Assembly: GCA_021805865.1 (NCBI GenBank)
Contig: JAJZDX010000026.1
Location: 1 to 64,000, forward strand
Direction of reading: 5' to 3'
DNA length: 64,000 nucleotides
Source: Pseudomonadota bacterium
Lineage (GTDB): Bacteria; Pseudomonadota; Gammaproteobacteria; Steroidobacterales; Steroidobacteraceae
The first letter of the stretch is position 1; each line of letters opens with the position of its first letter. A program made the position numbers and the translations under genes. Below, one piece after another: positions 45,535 to 55,118 of the stretch. A model generated the notes under the pieces. That model saw only the letters and a list, made by a program, of their open reading frames with translations, was not told the origin of the DNA and did no database searches.

Positions 45535-48500
45535 TCACGGCTTCGCGGGGATAGCTGCGACGCTTGGCTTGCAGCGGGCATTCACATAGGGAATGAGTTT
45601 CACGCCCATCAGCCCGTACGTTTGGCGCGGCCGACCAACACGATTGCCGAGTAGGCTATCAAGCTTGATCTGAATCGTGTTCGCCCCAGGACGAAGAGAC
45701 GGCCCCGCATCGACCCGATCCGTCATGGGGTCAATATTTCCAATTTTGTGACCGTTGATCGCTACCGCCACCACCATGCCGACGCCGTGCGCAAACTGCA
45801 GGTAGGCTCCATCCCTGCCGGACTTCCACGTCTTCGGCAGTCGAAATCTGTCCGTGTACATTCCCGTGCCCGACACATCGCTCATGCTCGATACCCCGAG
45901 ACTGGACAGTTGCGTCGCGGTTGCCGGCAATGCACTCCAAGGGCCGAGCGCATCCGGCCCAAAATGGACCCGAGTCACCCTCGAAATCTGCGGGTCGGTC
46001 GCGTCCGCTCGCCGGTCCGGACCCCAACTTGAGAGGGTGAGCGTCCAGCCTCGCGACAGCTTCACGCTCCGAGGAACTGTCCGTATTCGGGCGATCCGCG
46101 TGCGCCCGTCGGACAGTCGCACCACATAAGATCCGGGCTTCTCGGCCCTGACGGCCACCGTCCCGCGGTCGGCGTGCCAGTAGATGACTTTTGCGTCGCC
46201 GCTGACGCTCGTGGCGTGCGGATATTGCACCGCAGTTCGCCCAGGCAAACCGGGTATCGCCCCCGGTGCCACCGCGATAATCACCGCGTCCCCGGGTTGT
46301 AACGTCAAATGAATGGCCACCTCGCCCCGATCTTCGCTGTAATCAGCGATGCGAACGGCCTTCCCAGTCCACGCATCGAGAATGTACGGCTGTCCCGTTC
46401 CTTTCAGAGTTATCCGTTTATCGATGACGGTAGACACATACGTGGGATCGGCTGCTCCCGCAGCAGTGACTCCTGTGCTCAAGAACGCGTACTGCGGCCC
46501 TCCTGCATGGAAATGGCGGAGTGGCTGCGCCAACAAAACGTTTGGCTCTGATCCCGGTACCGCTGCGGAAACCCTCGCGATCGCGACGGTCTCCTCATCC
46601 GGACCGTTGCCGATAAGCAAACGATCGCCGGGCGCGAGATTCCTCGTGGATTCAAGGCCGATCGCGCGGGAGCCCGCTTTTGCATCATGGGTAAGCCAGT
46701 TATTACCCGCATACAGATAGTAATAGTTCACACCTTGTGAAACTCTGTGCTGGGAGTACAGACCGGCCGCGGAATAGTGCGCATACGGTGCGACGCCTGC
46801 TTGCGCCAGTGCGCGCTCAATCTCAACCTGACTATCGGCTCTGTAAACATTCCTGGTTTGCAGCAGTTTGCCCACCGCATTGGCTAGTGCCGTATCGTTC
46901 TCGCCGTCGAGCGATGTCGAGTGGCCGCCCGGCTGATTCGTTCCGTAGACTCTCCGGATGTTGCATTTGTATAAAATAACCGGCAAACCGGCCTCAGCGT
47001 ATCGTGCCAGCATTCTCACTGTAGATGGCATGAGGTCCGTCACCATATCCAATACAATCGCTCGATAAGCTGGTCCGTTGGCGTCCAAACTCCTGTCGGT
47101 GACACTCACTCCCGGAAGTCTTAGCTCTGTCTCGTCTACGACGTCGTACTGCCAGCCTTTGTTCAAGAGAACTTGCAGTGCGTTTGTCTGCGGGAATTCG
47201 TAGGACTGGCTGGTACCCTCGAGCACCGCGATGTCCGGTTTGGCCCGTCCCATTTGCAGTACCGCCTGTGTTCTCGCAATGTAGCCTGTAAGCTCCCGGA
47301 CATCACTCCAGTAGGGCTGCCGCGCATCGAAAGCGCCAAAGCCAGTTCTGCTTGCGGAATATGCGCGGCCGGTGAGCCCAGGCGGTCCGCTGTGCTGATA
47401 CTCCCATCCAGGCCACTGACTGCCGGCACCATTGACCGTCGTTTCCACCGGCAAGCGGTCAAACGTCTCGGGGAATGGGTTGCCATGGAGGTTTGCGCGA
47501 TTCACCCCCATCGAGTAATAGTAGTTGAGCTGACGGATATCCGAAATCCATGGAGTCGTGTAATCGGTGCTGAACGTGAGCGCTTCGGCTGACACGATGT
47601 TGCTCCCGTTCAGGTTCGCCGCGCCGGACAGCGCTCTCCAGGAGTCGTCGTTCGCTGAATTGTCACCCTCCTGAATTCCGGCGTACGGATTAACTCCTGG
47701 AAACCCCGGCGCTCCTCCGCCCGACTCCACCTGCTGCTTGAAGTTATAGCCAAGAGTTGCCTTGGCCCATCTTTGCAGCTCATCTGCGTGCTTTCGAATA
47801 TAGTCCTCGCCGAGCGTTTTACTCCAGTCTTCCGCCACTCTCGCCGCGGGCAGCTCTCCGGGCGCGATTGATCTGTCAAAACGCAATCCCCCGGCCAAAA
47901 CCGGCGCATAGCGTTTCGCGTCATAACCGAGAGCCTGGGACATCTGGCCGAGCAACCCGAGAGTCCAGAGATTGCCCGGTCCAGCCTTGAGCAATTCCAG
48001 GGAATCCTCGAAGATGGCGTCCTCGGGATTGGTGCGGGCATTGGCCCTGATCAAGTCGAGCAACCGGGCGTCACCGGGAGCCCGCGCAACTTGGCCTTCG
48101 GACCAGGTTCCGAGGATATTTCGCTCCCAGAACCCCTCGATTGCCCGGACCCCTGCCGTGGAGTAAACGCTGGTGACGTACTCCCGATCGTACTCCACGG
48201 TGTTGACCCCACCCGAGCGGGTCTGACCGGTTCCCTGGGACCACGTTCCGATCAAGACGCAATCTCCGGGCGCGAGCACGCCCCCGGGGGGAGCCAATTG
48301 GCAGCCCAGGTCCTTAAGAGCAGCCGCTCTGACGGCCGTCTGGTATTCGTACTGCCAGTCGGCCATGCGCCGACGTTCGCCCGCGGCATCGATCTTACCG
48401 TTGTCGACTGTGAATTTTGCGTTTGCCGGGGGAACCGGACCCCAATCCGCGTTGATCGTGTTGAGGCTCCACCGCGCGTTTATCCGCACACCACTCGACG

Positions 48501-49647
48501 AGTCACTCGCCGGCCGGCTCATCTTGATTGAATTGGCGGAGACGCTGATTACCGATGTCCCTGGTACTATGCCAGGTCCGCTAAGAGTTGACCCAGCCTG
48601 ACAGGCAGGCAGGTTGGCGGGCGTCGCCGGCGCGAACCAGGCAGGCAGGTTGGCGGGCGTCGCCGGCGCGAACCTTGTGCCATAGGTACGGCAGCTGGGA
48701 TATGTATTCGAAATTGTGTCGGATCCGGCCGCCAGATTTCCTTTAAAAATCTCGGGGTTTTTTCGAATCCAGGCGGCATCCATGATTCCTGCGGCATGGC
48801 CGGCGCGTTTGCCGTCTTGCTCCGATATCCGCTTCGTCTCCGGAGAGACATCCGTCAACGAGGCATAGGCGAAGATCGGTGCCCCGCTTCTCGTCATGGA
48901 AGCCACCTTCGCAATCGTGGCCGATTGGTAGTGATCGACGAAGACAAAAGGCACCCCGTCCTGATCTTGCAGGCGCTGTGGCGGAAGGGGAACCTCAAGA
49001 GTTCCGGCGGCGACCTCGGCTGAGGTGATGGGTCTGTACGCGGTAACCGCCTCCTGTTGCTGACCCGGGTCGTTTGGATCGATGTCATCGAATGCGAGCG
49101 GCCAATGCTGACTTAGGGTGAGATCAACGTGCAGATGGTCGGTATCTGCCGTCTCGAAAATCTGCGTCAAGACTTTCTGCCAGTTCTCCGAGCCGAATCC
49201 GATGGTCCTGGCCTGCGCATTGCTGAATGCTAGGCAGCATTGGCCGCCTGACGTCTGCGCTGTACTTTGATCAATTCCCGGTTGACCGAGTCGCTGGGAT
49301 ACAGGCAGCATCGAGCTTTGCGGGACGTTTGTCAGACGGTCCGCCAGAAAACCAATTTCCAGACCTCCGAACCCTGCGGCGGCCATGTTATTTACGTCCT
49401 TCTCAATCATCCGCAATCCCTGGGGAGTTTCAGCAGACGCGGCGTCTGGCCACCAGGAACGCACCATTGGCATTGCGCTCGCGCTCGGTGTCGCAAACGT
49501 TCCGCCGTGATATCGAGGAAAGAGGGATTCCGTCTTGTGTTGTTGGGCAGCAGCCACTCCGCAGTGCAGAGCCAGTGCCGCGACTGACAATACTGTGGCG
49601 ACAGACAGAAGAATGCGACGCCAATGTCGCGAAGGGCAGATGATCAT
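45535..49647 (-). CDS. Large exported glycoside hydrolase, GH106-like (alpha-L-rhamnosidase type)
   Basis: A 1370-aa protein with a signal peptide (LLSVATVLSVAALALHCGVAAA). The N-terminal region has MVRSWWPDA then IEKDVNNMAAAGFGGLEIGFL, the (beta/alpha)8 opening of GH106 rhamnosidases. The middle contains YWSDVRELTGYIARTQAVL and VAVLEG-type strands; the C-terminal ~150 residues form a sugar-binding jelly roll (YLQFAHGVGMVVAVAINGHKIG). It lacks nearby transporters. The start has GAGGTG upstream. Base composition is visibly lower in GC than its neighbours, suggesting horizontal acquisition. A 12-residue duplication lies inside. Substrate is inferred. Confidence 0.75.
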   Translation of the reverse strand: MIICPSRHWRRILLSVATVLSVAALALHCGVAAAQQHKTESLFPRYHGGTFATPSASAMPMVRSWWPDAASAETPQGLRMIEKDVNNMAAAGFGGLEIGFLADRLTNVPQSSMLPVSQRLGQPGIDQSTAQTSGGQCCLAFSNAQARTIGFGSENWQKVLTQIFETADTDHLHVDLTLSQHWPLAFDDIDPNDPGQQQEAVTAYRPITSAEVAAGTLEVPLPPQRLQDQDGVPFVFVDHYQSATIAKVASMTRSGAPIFAYASLTDVSPETKRISEQDGKRAGHAAGIMDAAWIRKNPEIFKGNLAAGSDTISNTYPSCRTYGTRFAPATPANLPAWFAPATPANLPACQAGSTLSGPGIVPGTSVISVSANSIKMSRPASDSSSGVRINARWSLNTINADWGPVPPANAKFTVDNGKIDAAGERRRMADWQYEYQTAVRAAALKDLGCQLAPPGGVLAPGDCVLIGTWSQGTGQTRSGGVNTVEYDREYVTSVYSTAGVRAIEGFWERNILGTWSEGQVARAPGDARLLDLIRANARTNPEDAIFEDSLELLKAGPGNLWTLGLLGQMSQALGYDAKRYAPVLAGGLRFDRSIAPGELPAARVAEDWSKTLGEDYIRKHADELQRWAKATLGYNFKQQVESGGGAPGFPGVNPYAGIQEGDNSANDDSWRALSGAANLNGSNIVSAEALTFSTDYTTPWISDIRQLNYYYSMGVNRANLHGNPFPETFDRLPVETTVNGAGSQWPGWEYQHSGPPGLTGRAYSASRTGFGAFDARQPYWSDVRELTGYIARTQAVLQMGRAKPDIAVLEGTSQSYEFPQTNALQVLLNKGWQYDVVDETELRLPGVSVTDRSLDANGPAYRAIVLDMVTDLMPSTVRMLARYAEAGLPVILYKCNIRRVYGTNQPGGHSTSLDGENDTALANAVGKLLQTRNVYRADSQVEIERALAQAGVAPYAHYSAAGLYSQHRVSQGVNYYYLYAGNNWLTHDAKAGSRAIGLESTRNLAPGDRLLIGNGPDEETVAIARVSAAVPGSEPNVLLAQPLRHFHAGGPQYAFLSTGVTAAGAADPTYVSTVIDKRITLKGTGQPYILDAWTGKAVRIADYSEDRGEVAIHLTLQPGDAVIIAVAPGAIPGLPGRTAVQYPHATSVSGDAKVIYWHADRGTVAVRAEKPGSYVVRLSDGRTRIARIRTVPRSVKLSRGWTLTLSSWGPDRRADATDPQISRVTRVHFGPDALGPWSALPATATQLSSLGVSSMSDVSGTGMYTDRFRLPKTWKSGRDGAYLQFAHGVGMVVAVAINGHKIGNIDPMTDRVDAGPSLRPGANTIQIKLDSLLGNRVGRPRQTYGLMGVKLIPYVNARCKPSVAAIPAKP
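48602..48673 (+). repeat. 36-bp tandem duplication inside the GH106-like gene
   Basis: Two copies of a 36-base unit beginning CAGGCAGGCAGGTTGGCGGG (48602-48637 and 48638-48673) are identical and in frame, doubling the peptide FAPATPANLPA(W/C). The unit is an internal in-frame expansion at an exposed-looking Pro/Ala loop. Confidence 0.85.
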
Positions 49648-50527
49648 CACCACCTCAGTCCGTCCGCGGGCAGCGCACGCGCCGGCCTCCCTGCGAGCCG
49701 ACGGCGCGTCCGCAAGCAACCAGTGTGCGTAAATCGCCTCAGTGAGACACCCGGTCGGATCGAGCTCCTGGCCCTTCTAGGTGCACAGTGATCTGAAGCT
49801 CCTGAAGCTTACCGTTATAGATATTGAAGGACCGGCATGACCGTGCCCGTCGCAGCAGCCGGCCTCAACAGAGGACCTTTGCCCTGCACGACCATGCGCC
49901 CATGCCGATGTTTCAGAATCTGAAAAGCTACCCCGGTAGCTGCAGGGTTTCGTTTCATCTGGGGATCTCTCCCCTTGTGGCTGTGAAAAATATAGCAGCA
50001 CGGTTTAATTTATCGAAAATTGATTGTAGTGATGACTGCCATTATTACTGATAATGTATCACTAACTGCCTCAATGTTATTCGAACAAAATCAGCTGGTT
50101 GGCATCGTCGGGCGGCGGAATGCCTCCGGCAGGGCGACGAGGTAGTACGCCATCCCGCTCGACAGGCGCAGCCCGAAGGGCTTGAGGAGGCGATCCTCGA
50201 GCGCTGCGTGCTCGATCCGGCTTCCCCGGAGTTCATGGCGCCGCCGGCACGGCCCGTGGCGCAGGGCGGGCCGGTGGCCGCGGCGTCCTGGCGCACGGTC
50301 GGATTCACGATTGGGCCCGCGTCGGGGAGACGAGCTGTCTTATCGGTTGGCGGCGACACCTGTCAACAGTCCTGCGGCGCGCGGGGGGACCTGGACGGCG
50401 GGAGGCTGGGGTTGAGAACCTGTCCGGGCGCACGGCGGGCGTGCTCGGCATCCCGGCGGCGCTGCTCGCGCTGTATGACGGCGCCCGTGCGGGTAGCGGG
50501 CTGTTGTTCTCGGTTCCTTCGTCCTCC
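49648..50527. other. AT-richer upstream region and unassigned sequence
   Basis: 49750-50090 is the most AT-rich stretch in the window and probably holds the promoter of the leftward GH106-like gene. A leftward 47-aa frame (ATG 49958 to stop 49815, GGGGAGA upstream) starts MKRNPAATGVAF and is a possible small gene. 50090-50527 is GC-rich again; a rightward frame has EEAILERCVLDPASPEF but no recognisable family. The composition change near 50090 may be the border of the acquired segment. Confidence 0.4.
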
Positions 50528-51145
50528 TCACCCGTCCCCTGCTGAGACTTTGCGCAGGCGGATCAGGCCCGCCTCGAGGCGGGCGAAGGCCATGCTCTTG
50601 CGCCGGTACTGCCCGAGGTCGATGCCCAGGCGCCGCGCCGCGGCCTTCACGCGCGGCAGCGGCTCGGGATCCGCCTTCGGCCAGCTCGGGCGCAGCTCCC
50701 GCAGGAAGATGTTGACGGTGACCGGGCCCACACCGTAGAAGCGGTCGAGGCGCGCTTCCAGGTCGCGGCTGTCGCTCGCGAGTGCGTGCAGGCGTCTGAG
50801 GCTCCCCCGGTACTGCATGATCAGGGTGTCGCAAATGCGCAGCACCTTGGTGGAGGTTTTCTCATCGTAGCGCACATACCCGCCCTCGCGCATGATCGGG
50901 TTGACGAGGTACCCCCAGCCGGCGGCGAGTATGCGCTTCGGGGCGAGCAGCCGGTGGCGCTCGAATGACTGGTACGTGTGTGTGGCGATGGTCTCGGAGA
51001 TGCGCGCGCCGAGCAGCACGCTCGCGAGCAGCCACTTGAACAGCTCGATGTCGGTGTTGGCGGCGAGATCGATGCCGAGAGTCTCCGAGTAAAGGCGGCT
51101 GCGGCGCAGCGTTGTCTCAGTCGGGTTCACGAGCGCGAGAATCAA
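50528..51145 (-). CDS. HhH-GPD DNA glycosylase-like protein
   Basis: A 205-aa protein similar to endonuclease III-fold glycosylases: ELFKWLLASVLLGARIS opens the helical fold and RLDRFYGVGPVTVNIFLREL is the helix-hairpin-helix, followed by SWPKADPEP. The Lys of bifunctional enzymes (GRKTA) is replaced (GPVTV), and no Cys4 iron-sulfur cluster is present at the C-terminus. The retained Asp in KADPEP could allow monofunctional activity. Substrate unknown. Isolated leftward gene; longer start options were not visible. Confidence 0.7.
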   Translation of the reverse strand: MILALVNPTETTLRRSRLYSETLGIDLAANTDIELFKWLLASVLLGARISETIATHTYQSFERHRLLAPKRILAAGWGYLVNPIMREGGYVRYDEKTSTKVLRICDTLIMQYRGSLRRLHALASDSRDLEARLDRFYGVGPVTVNIFLRELRPSWPKADPEPLPRVKAAARRLGIDLGQYRRKSMAFARLEAGLIRLRKVSAGDG

Positions 51146-51297
51146 GTCCGGTGCGCGGTTCTACCGATGCGGAGCGCTCCTCGCAGATATACGCTTTTGC
51201 CGCTCGTTGCGCGAGCGCGCCGCGCCCCCATCCCGGGCAGTGAAGCCCTGGGGGGGCAAGGCCGTGCAGCCGATCCCACACGCACTTCCTCGTCATC

Positions 51298-51883
51298 GTG
51301 CGCGATCGCGAGCTCCCCGACGCGCAAGGGTCTGGGATGGATTACGCATGGTTCGATCGGGAAGTCCGCACCCGCACCAAATGGTGTGATTTTCCGCCCC
51401 TGGTGACCACCTGCGCGGACGGGGGCAGTGGCGACTGGTTCCGCAACGTCACCCTGGCGGCGAACTTCCGGGGAGCGTTCTAGGGCGAGCTGCTTGCGCA
51501 TGCGCGTGCGGACTGCGGCTCCATTTAACCGGTGTTCATCGACGAGTACCTGCGCACACAGGGCGCGCACCGGTGAGTGGAATACCGGCTGGCGTCATGG
51601 TGTCGGTTTCACTCAATGGACCGGCTCCCACCCGCAGCGTGATGCATTCGATCGCGTATGCGCGCTGAGCGAGGCGGTCCACGAGGCGCGGGCGCTCGCG
51701 AGGGAGGCCGGCGGAGAGCGCATCCCGGGGCTGGCCGAGGAACTCGAGGCGGGCCTGTGGCACTTGCTGCGCGCCGAGATGAGCTGCAGCGTCAGCCGGG
51801 GTGAGGGATGGATCGCACGCGCGCACGCGGACCTCGATGAGGCCGAGCGCCATCCCGGGCGCGCCCGGCAACCGCTGCATTGA
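51298..51883 (+). pseudogene. Broken GH57-family C-terminal remnant
   Basis: Rightward frames reconstruct the end of a GH57 enzyme: MDYAWFDREVRTRTKWCDFPPLVTTCADGG is followed by DWFRNVTLAANFRGAF, a TAG at 51481, GELLAHARADCGSI, a TAA, then FIDEYLRTQGAH and, in another frame, GEWNTGWRHGVGFTQWTGSH and LWHLLRAEMSCSVSRGEGW. Two in-frame stops and a frameshift show it is non-functional, and the N-terminal catalytic half is missing. It converges on the intact GH57 gene. Confidence 0.75.
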
Positions 51884-51937
51884 CCGGGCGAGGGGGAGTC
51901 CGCGCCGGACGGGGCGCATGTGCGGATCCGGCGGATG

Positions 51938-53398
51938 TCAAAAGTCGTGCAGCAGGATCTGCTCGCAGCGCCTGAGGATCTCGCGCCCGTAGTCGGTCCA
52001 CAGGCCCTGCCCCCAGTAGCGGTAGCAGCTGGTCTGGGAGGCGAGCAGGTGAAAGAGCGCATTGCGGTAGCGGTGCTCGCGGGGTGAAATCCCGGCACGG
52101 ATCGCTTTCTCGAAAAAGAGCGAGCTCACCTTTTCCATGGGGCCGAGCAGGCTCTCGTAGCCGCGCACCCACGAGATGTTGTTGGTCCAGCTGCCGCCCT
52201 CCATGTGGAAGCGATGATCCTCGCGCTCGAGGTCCTTGATGAGCGCCTCGAGGCGCTCAGGTCCCCCCCCGGGCTCGAAGCGGTCCCAGATGCGCTTCTG
52301 GTAGAGGGGCTGCAGCGCCGGCAAATCCTCTTCCCGGACTCCGGTGGAGAAGAGGTGCTCGAGGTATTCGGTGACGTTCATGAGCGGCGTCTCGCTCCCG
52401 GAGCTCTCGCGCGCGACCTCGAGGTATTTCGGAGGAAACTCGTTCATCATCACCCCGCCGTTCTCCCCGTCGGCGATCTGGGTGACGAGCGGCGGTACCG
52501 TGCGGCCGGCGAGCTGCCAGCGTTCGAGGCCCCGGGCCTCGTAGTAGGGCTGCATCTGCGCAACCAGCTTCGTGTCGCTGCCCTGGGTCTTCACGATCGC
52601 GATGATGCTGGCGGACTCCCCGTGCGAGTTGCGGCATACGAGGCGGTGGGGCAGGTGCTTGCGGTCGGGCCCCAAGCCGGTGGTCGGCCGCTCCACGGTG
52701 TGCTCCTGGATCAGCACCCAGGAGAAGCCGCAGTCCCTGAGAGTCTTCACAAACTCGTAGGCGACGTCCGGATGGTTGGGCAGAGCCATCTCGGAGGGGG
52801 AGAAGCCGCGCACCCGCGAGAGCGCCTCGAGGCCGAACAGGGCGGCGAAGTGATGCTGCCAGGCCCGCACGTGCAGCCGGTAGTCCTGCACGGGGGTGGA
52901 GGGGGCGACCGCGTGTCCCCAGGGGGCGCCCAGCCACTCGAGGGCATGCCGGTAGAGCGGATCGAGAGTGATTCTCTTCAGGCTGTCGAGTACCTCATGC
53001 GCACCCATCTGACGCAGCCCGTGCAGCAGTGTGCCGGAGTATTCCAGCATCACGCGCGGCTCCTTGCCCTCGTGCACCAGCTGTGGAATGAACTCTCCCA
53101 TGCGCTTGTAGCACCAGAGGAACATCGGCGCATTGTGATTGTCGCCGATCCCCTGGTGCTCCATCATGTACTGCAGGTTGCCGATGATCGCAGCGGTGGC
53201 GAGGTCCGCCCCGCCGGCGGGAATCAGGGGCTGGTGCATGTGCAGCGCGATCGCGACGGCGCTGCGGGCGCGGCCGAAGTCGATGCGGCTCTCGGAGAGG
53301 TAGGGGGCAGCGAGCGCTGCGCGGGCATTCTCCTCGATGAGCGCCTCCCAGCCGCAGATGTTCGGCAGACCATCGACGTATTCGGGCAGCTCAGTCAT
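51938..53398 (-). CDS. GH57-family glycoside hydrolase
   Basis: A 486-aa cytosolic protein of glycoside hydrolase family 57 (alpha-amylase, 4-alpha-glucanotransferase or branching-type). AIALHMHQPLIP (~50) is conserved region 1; GFSPSEMALPNH (~200) holds the likely nucleophile region; IADGENGGVMMNEFP (~310) and the C-terminal ASQTSCYRYWGQG are family blocks. It is followed by the glycogen synthase gene in reverse order (glgA lies upstream, 26 bases away), so the two probably form a leftward operon glgA-GH57 for alpha-glucan synthesis or remodelling. Confidence 0.88.
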   Translation of the reverse strand: MTELPEYVDGLPNICGWEALIEENARAALAAPYLSESRIDFGRARSAVAIALHMHQPLIPAGGADLATAAIIGNLQYMMEHQGIGDNHNAPMFLWCYKRMGEFIPQLVHEGKEPRVMLEYSGTLLHGLRQMGAHEVLDSLKRITLDPLYRHALEWLGAPWGHAVAPSTPVQDYRLHVRAWQHHFAALFGLEALSRVRGFSPSEMALPNHPDVAYEFVKTLRDCGFSWVLIQEHTVERPTTGLGPDRKHLPHRLVCRNSHGESASIIAIVKTQGSDTKLVAQMQPYYEARGLERWQLAGRTVPPLVTQIADGENGGVMMNEFPPKYLEVARESSGSETPLMNVTEYLEHLFSTGVREEDLPALQPLYQKRIWDRFEPGGGPERLEALIKDLEREDHRFHMEGGSWTNNISWVRGYESLLGPMEKVSSLFFEKAIRAGISPREHRYRNALFHLLASQTSCYRYWGQGLWTDYGREILRRCEQILLHDF

Positions 53399-53424
53399 GA
53401 GAGCACTCCCCGAGGCCGGCGGCC

Positions 53425-54900
53425 TCAGCGTTTGTAACGGATGTAGTCATAGATGTTGAGGTAATCGGCGCCGGGGCGGTTCCACGAATGGTCGCAGCGC
53501 ATGGCGTTTTCCATCAGGCCGCGAAACGCCTGCGGACGGTCGTACCAGAGCCGGATGGCGCGCCTCAGCGCCGACTCGATCCCCGGGGGGTCGGCCTGAT
53601 GGAAGACGTAGCCGTTGCGCTCCGGGGAGGGGCTTGCGCTGTAGTCGCAGTCGAAGACGGTGTCGAGCAGCCCCCCGACCGCGCGCACGATGGGGATCGT
53701 GCCGTACCGCATGGCGATCATCTGCGTGAGGCCGCAGGGCTCGAACAGGCTCGGCATGATCATCATGTCCGCGCCCGCGTAGATGAGGTGCGCCAGCTCG
53801 TCGCTGAAGCCGATCTCCAGGTGGCAGTCCGGATCCTCGTTGAGCTGGCGCTTGAGACTGCAGAATTGGCCGTGGACGCCGTTCTCCGACCCCGACCCCA
53901 GGAGCACGAACTGCGCGCCGTGCTGACGTGAATAGAAGATCGCGTGGCGGATGAGATCGACGCCTTTCTGCGGATCGAGCCTTCCGACGTACGCGACGAT
54001 GGGCTTGAAGTCCCTGCGCAGCCAGAACCGCTCCCTGAGCGCTTCCTTGTTCGCATACTTGCGCTCGAGGCAGTGGACGCCGTAGCGATGCGGGATGCGC
54101 CGGTCGACTTCCGGGTTCCATGCGTCGTAGTCGACGCCGTTCAGCACGCCGCCGAATTTTCCCTGGTGCACGGCGAGGCAGTGGCCGAGCCCGAAGCCCT
54201 GGTCGGTGTGCATCGCCTCCCAGGCGTGCCGAGGCGAGACTGTGGTGATGAAGTTCGAATAGAGGAGGGCGCCCTTCATCAGGTTGAGCGCACTGGCGTT
54301 GGAATCGTCGCGCATCCTGAGCGGATCGAAATAGTACTGCGGCTTTCCCAAGCCCGTCGCCCACAGGACATCCTCCCCCGCGATCCCCTGGTGGCGGAAA
54401 TTGTGCACCGTGAAGCACACGCGCTGATCGTGCATGCCGTGGTATTGATAGATCTCATAGAGGAGCACCGGCGCGAGCGCGGTGTGCCAGTCGTGGCAGT
54501 GGATCACATCGGGGCGCTTGCCCGACTGCAGCAGGAACTCGAGCGCCGCCTTGGAGAAGAACGCGAACCGCAAGGTCTCGTCCGCGAAGCCGTAGTAGGC
54601 GCCGCGGTTGAAAAACCGATCGCGCGCATGCGGCTCGATGAAGAAGCACTTGCGTCCGTGCACGAAGCCGAACCAGACCGAGCAGCCAATCGCCCCGCCG
54701 TACCAGGGGACCCGGAGGTCCTCGTGCACGAGGTGAAGTCCCCAGATGTGCTCGTAGCGCATGCAGTCATATTTCGGCAGAACGATTTCCACCGCGTGCC
54801 CGCGCAGCTCCAACTCCCGGCTGAGGCCGGAAACGACATCACCCAGGCCTCCGGCCTGTGCCGCCGGCGAGCACTCCGAGGCCACCATCACGATGTACAT
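53425..54900 (-). CDS. glgA: Glycogen synthase (GT5)
   Basis: A 491-aa retaining glucosyltransferase that elongates alpha-1,4-glucan from ADP- or UDP-glucose. MYIVMVASECSPAAQAGGLGD is the start region; HCHDWHTA, FTVHNFRHQG, GKFGGVLNGVDYDAWNP, YVGRLDPQKG and PSLFEPCGLTQM are conserved, the last with the E-x7-E-type site. The classical K-x-G-G-L sugar-nucleotide motif reads Q-A-G-G-L. The ATG at 54900 fits the family; the frame runs to 55077. Probably co-transcribed with the GH57 gene. Confidence 0.93.
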   Translation of the reverse strand: MYIVMVASECSPAAQAGGLGDVVSGLSRELELRGHAVEIVLPKYDCMRYEHIWGLHLVHEDLRVPWYGGAIGCSVWFGFVHGRKCFFIEPHARDRFFNRGAYYGFADETLRFAFFSKAALEFLLQSGKRPDVIHCHDWHTALAPVLLYEIYQYHGMHDQRVCFTVHNFRHQGIAGEDVLWATGLGKPQYYFDPLRMRDDSNASALNLMKGALLYSNFITTVSPRHAWEAMHTDQGFGLGHCLAVHQGKFGGVLNGVDYDAWNPEVDRRIPHRYGVHCLERKYANKEALRERFWLRRDFKPIVAYVGRLDPQKGVDLIRHAIFYSRQHGAQFVLLGSGSENGVHGQFCSLKRQLNEDPDCHLEIGFSDELAHLIYAGADMMIMPSLFEPCGLTQMIAMRYGTIPIVRAVGGLLDTVFDCDYSASPSPERNGYVFHQADPPGIESALRRAIRLWYDRPQAFRGLMENAMRCDHSWNRPGADYLNIYDYIRYKR

Positions 54901-55118
54901 AGGCGAAGCGTATCCGCATAAGATGACCGTTCCGCTGATGCTCGGGCCTGAACTCATCCCCGCGCTCCTGCCGCGACCGGCCGGAGCGCCAGCCGGGCAT
55001 TCGGATGCAGCTCCAGGGCGGTTGAGGCCCGGCAGCGTAGTCAGGCGCCCGCCGCGCCGGCCATACGGGAAAACCACGCGCAGCGCTCCTCCTTCGAGCG
55101 CCGCGGACGGGGTTCAGC

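Noticed and set aside
50208-50738. 176-codon plus-strand frame
   Set aside because: Its second half overlaps the HhH glycosylase-like gene antisense and the first half matches no family; kept only as a note on the region.
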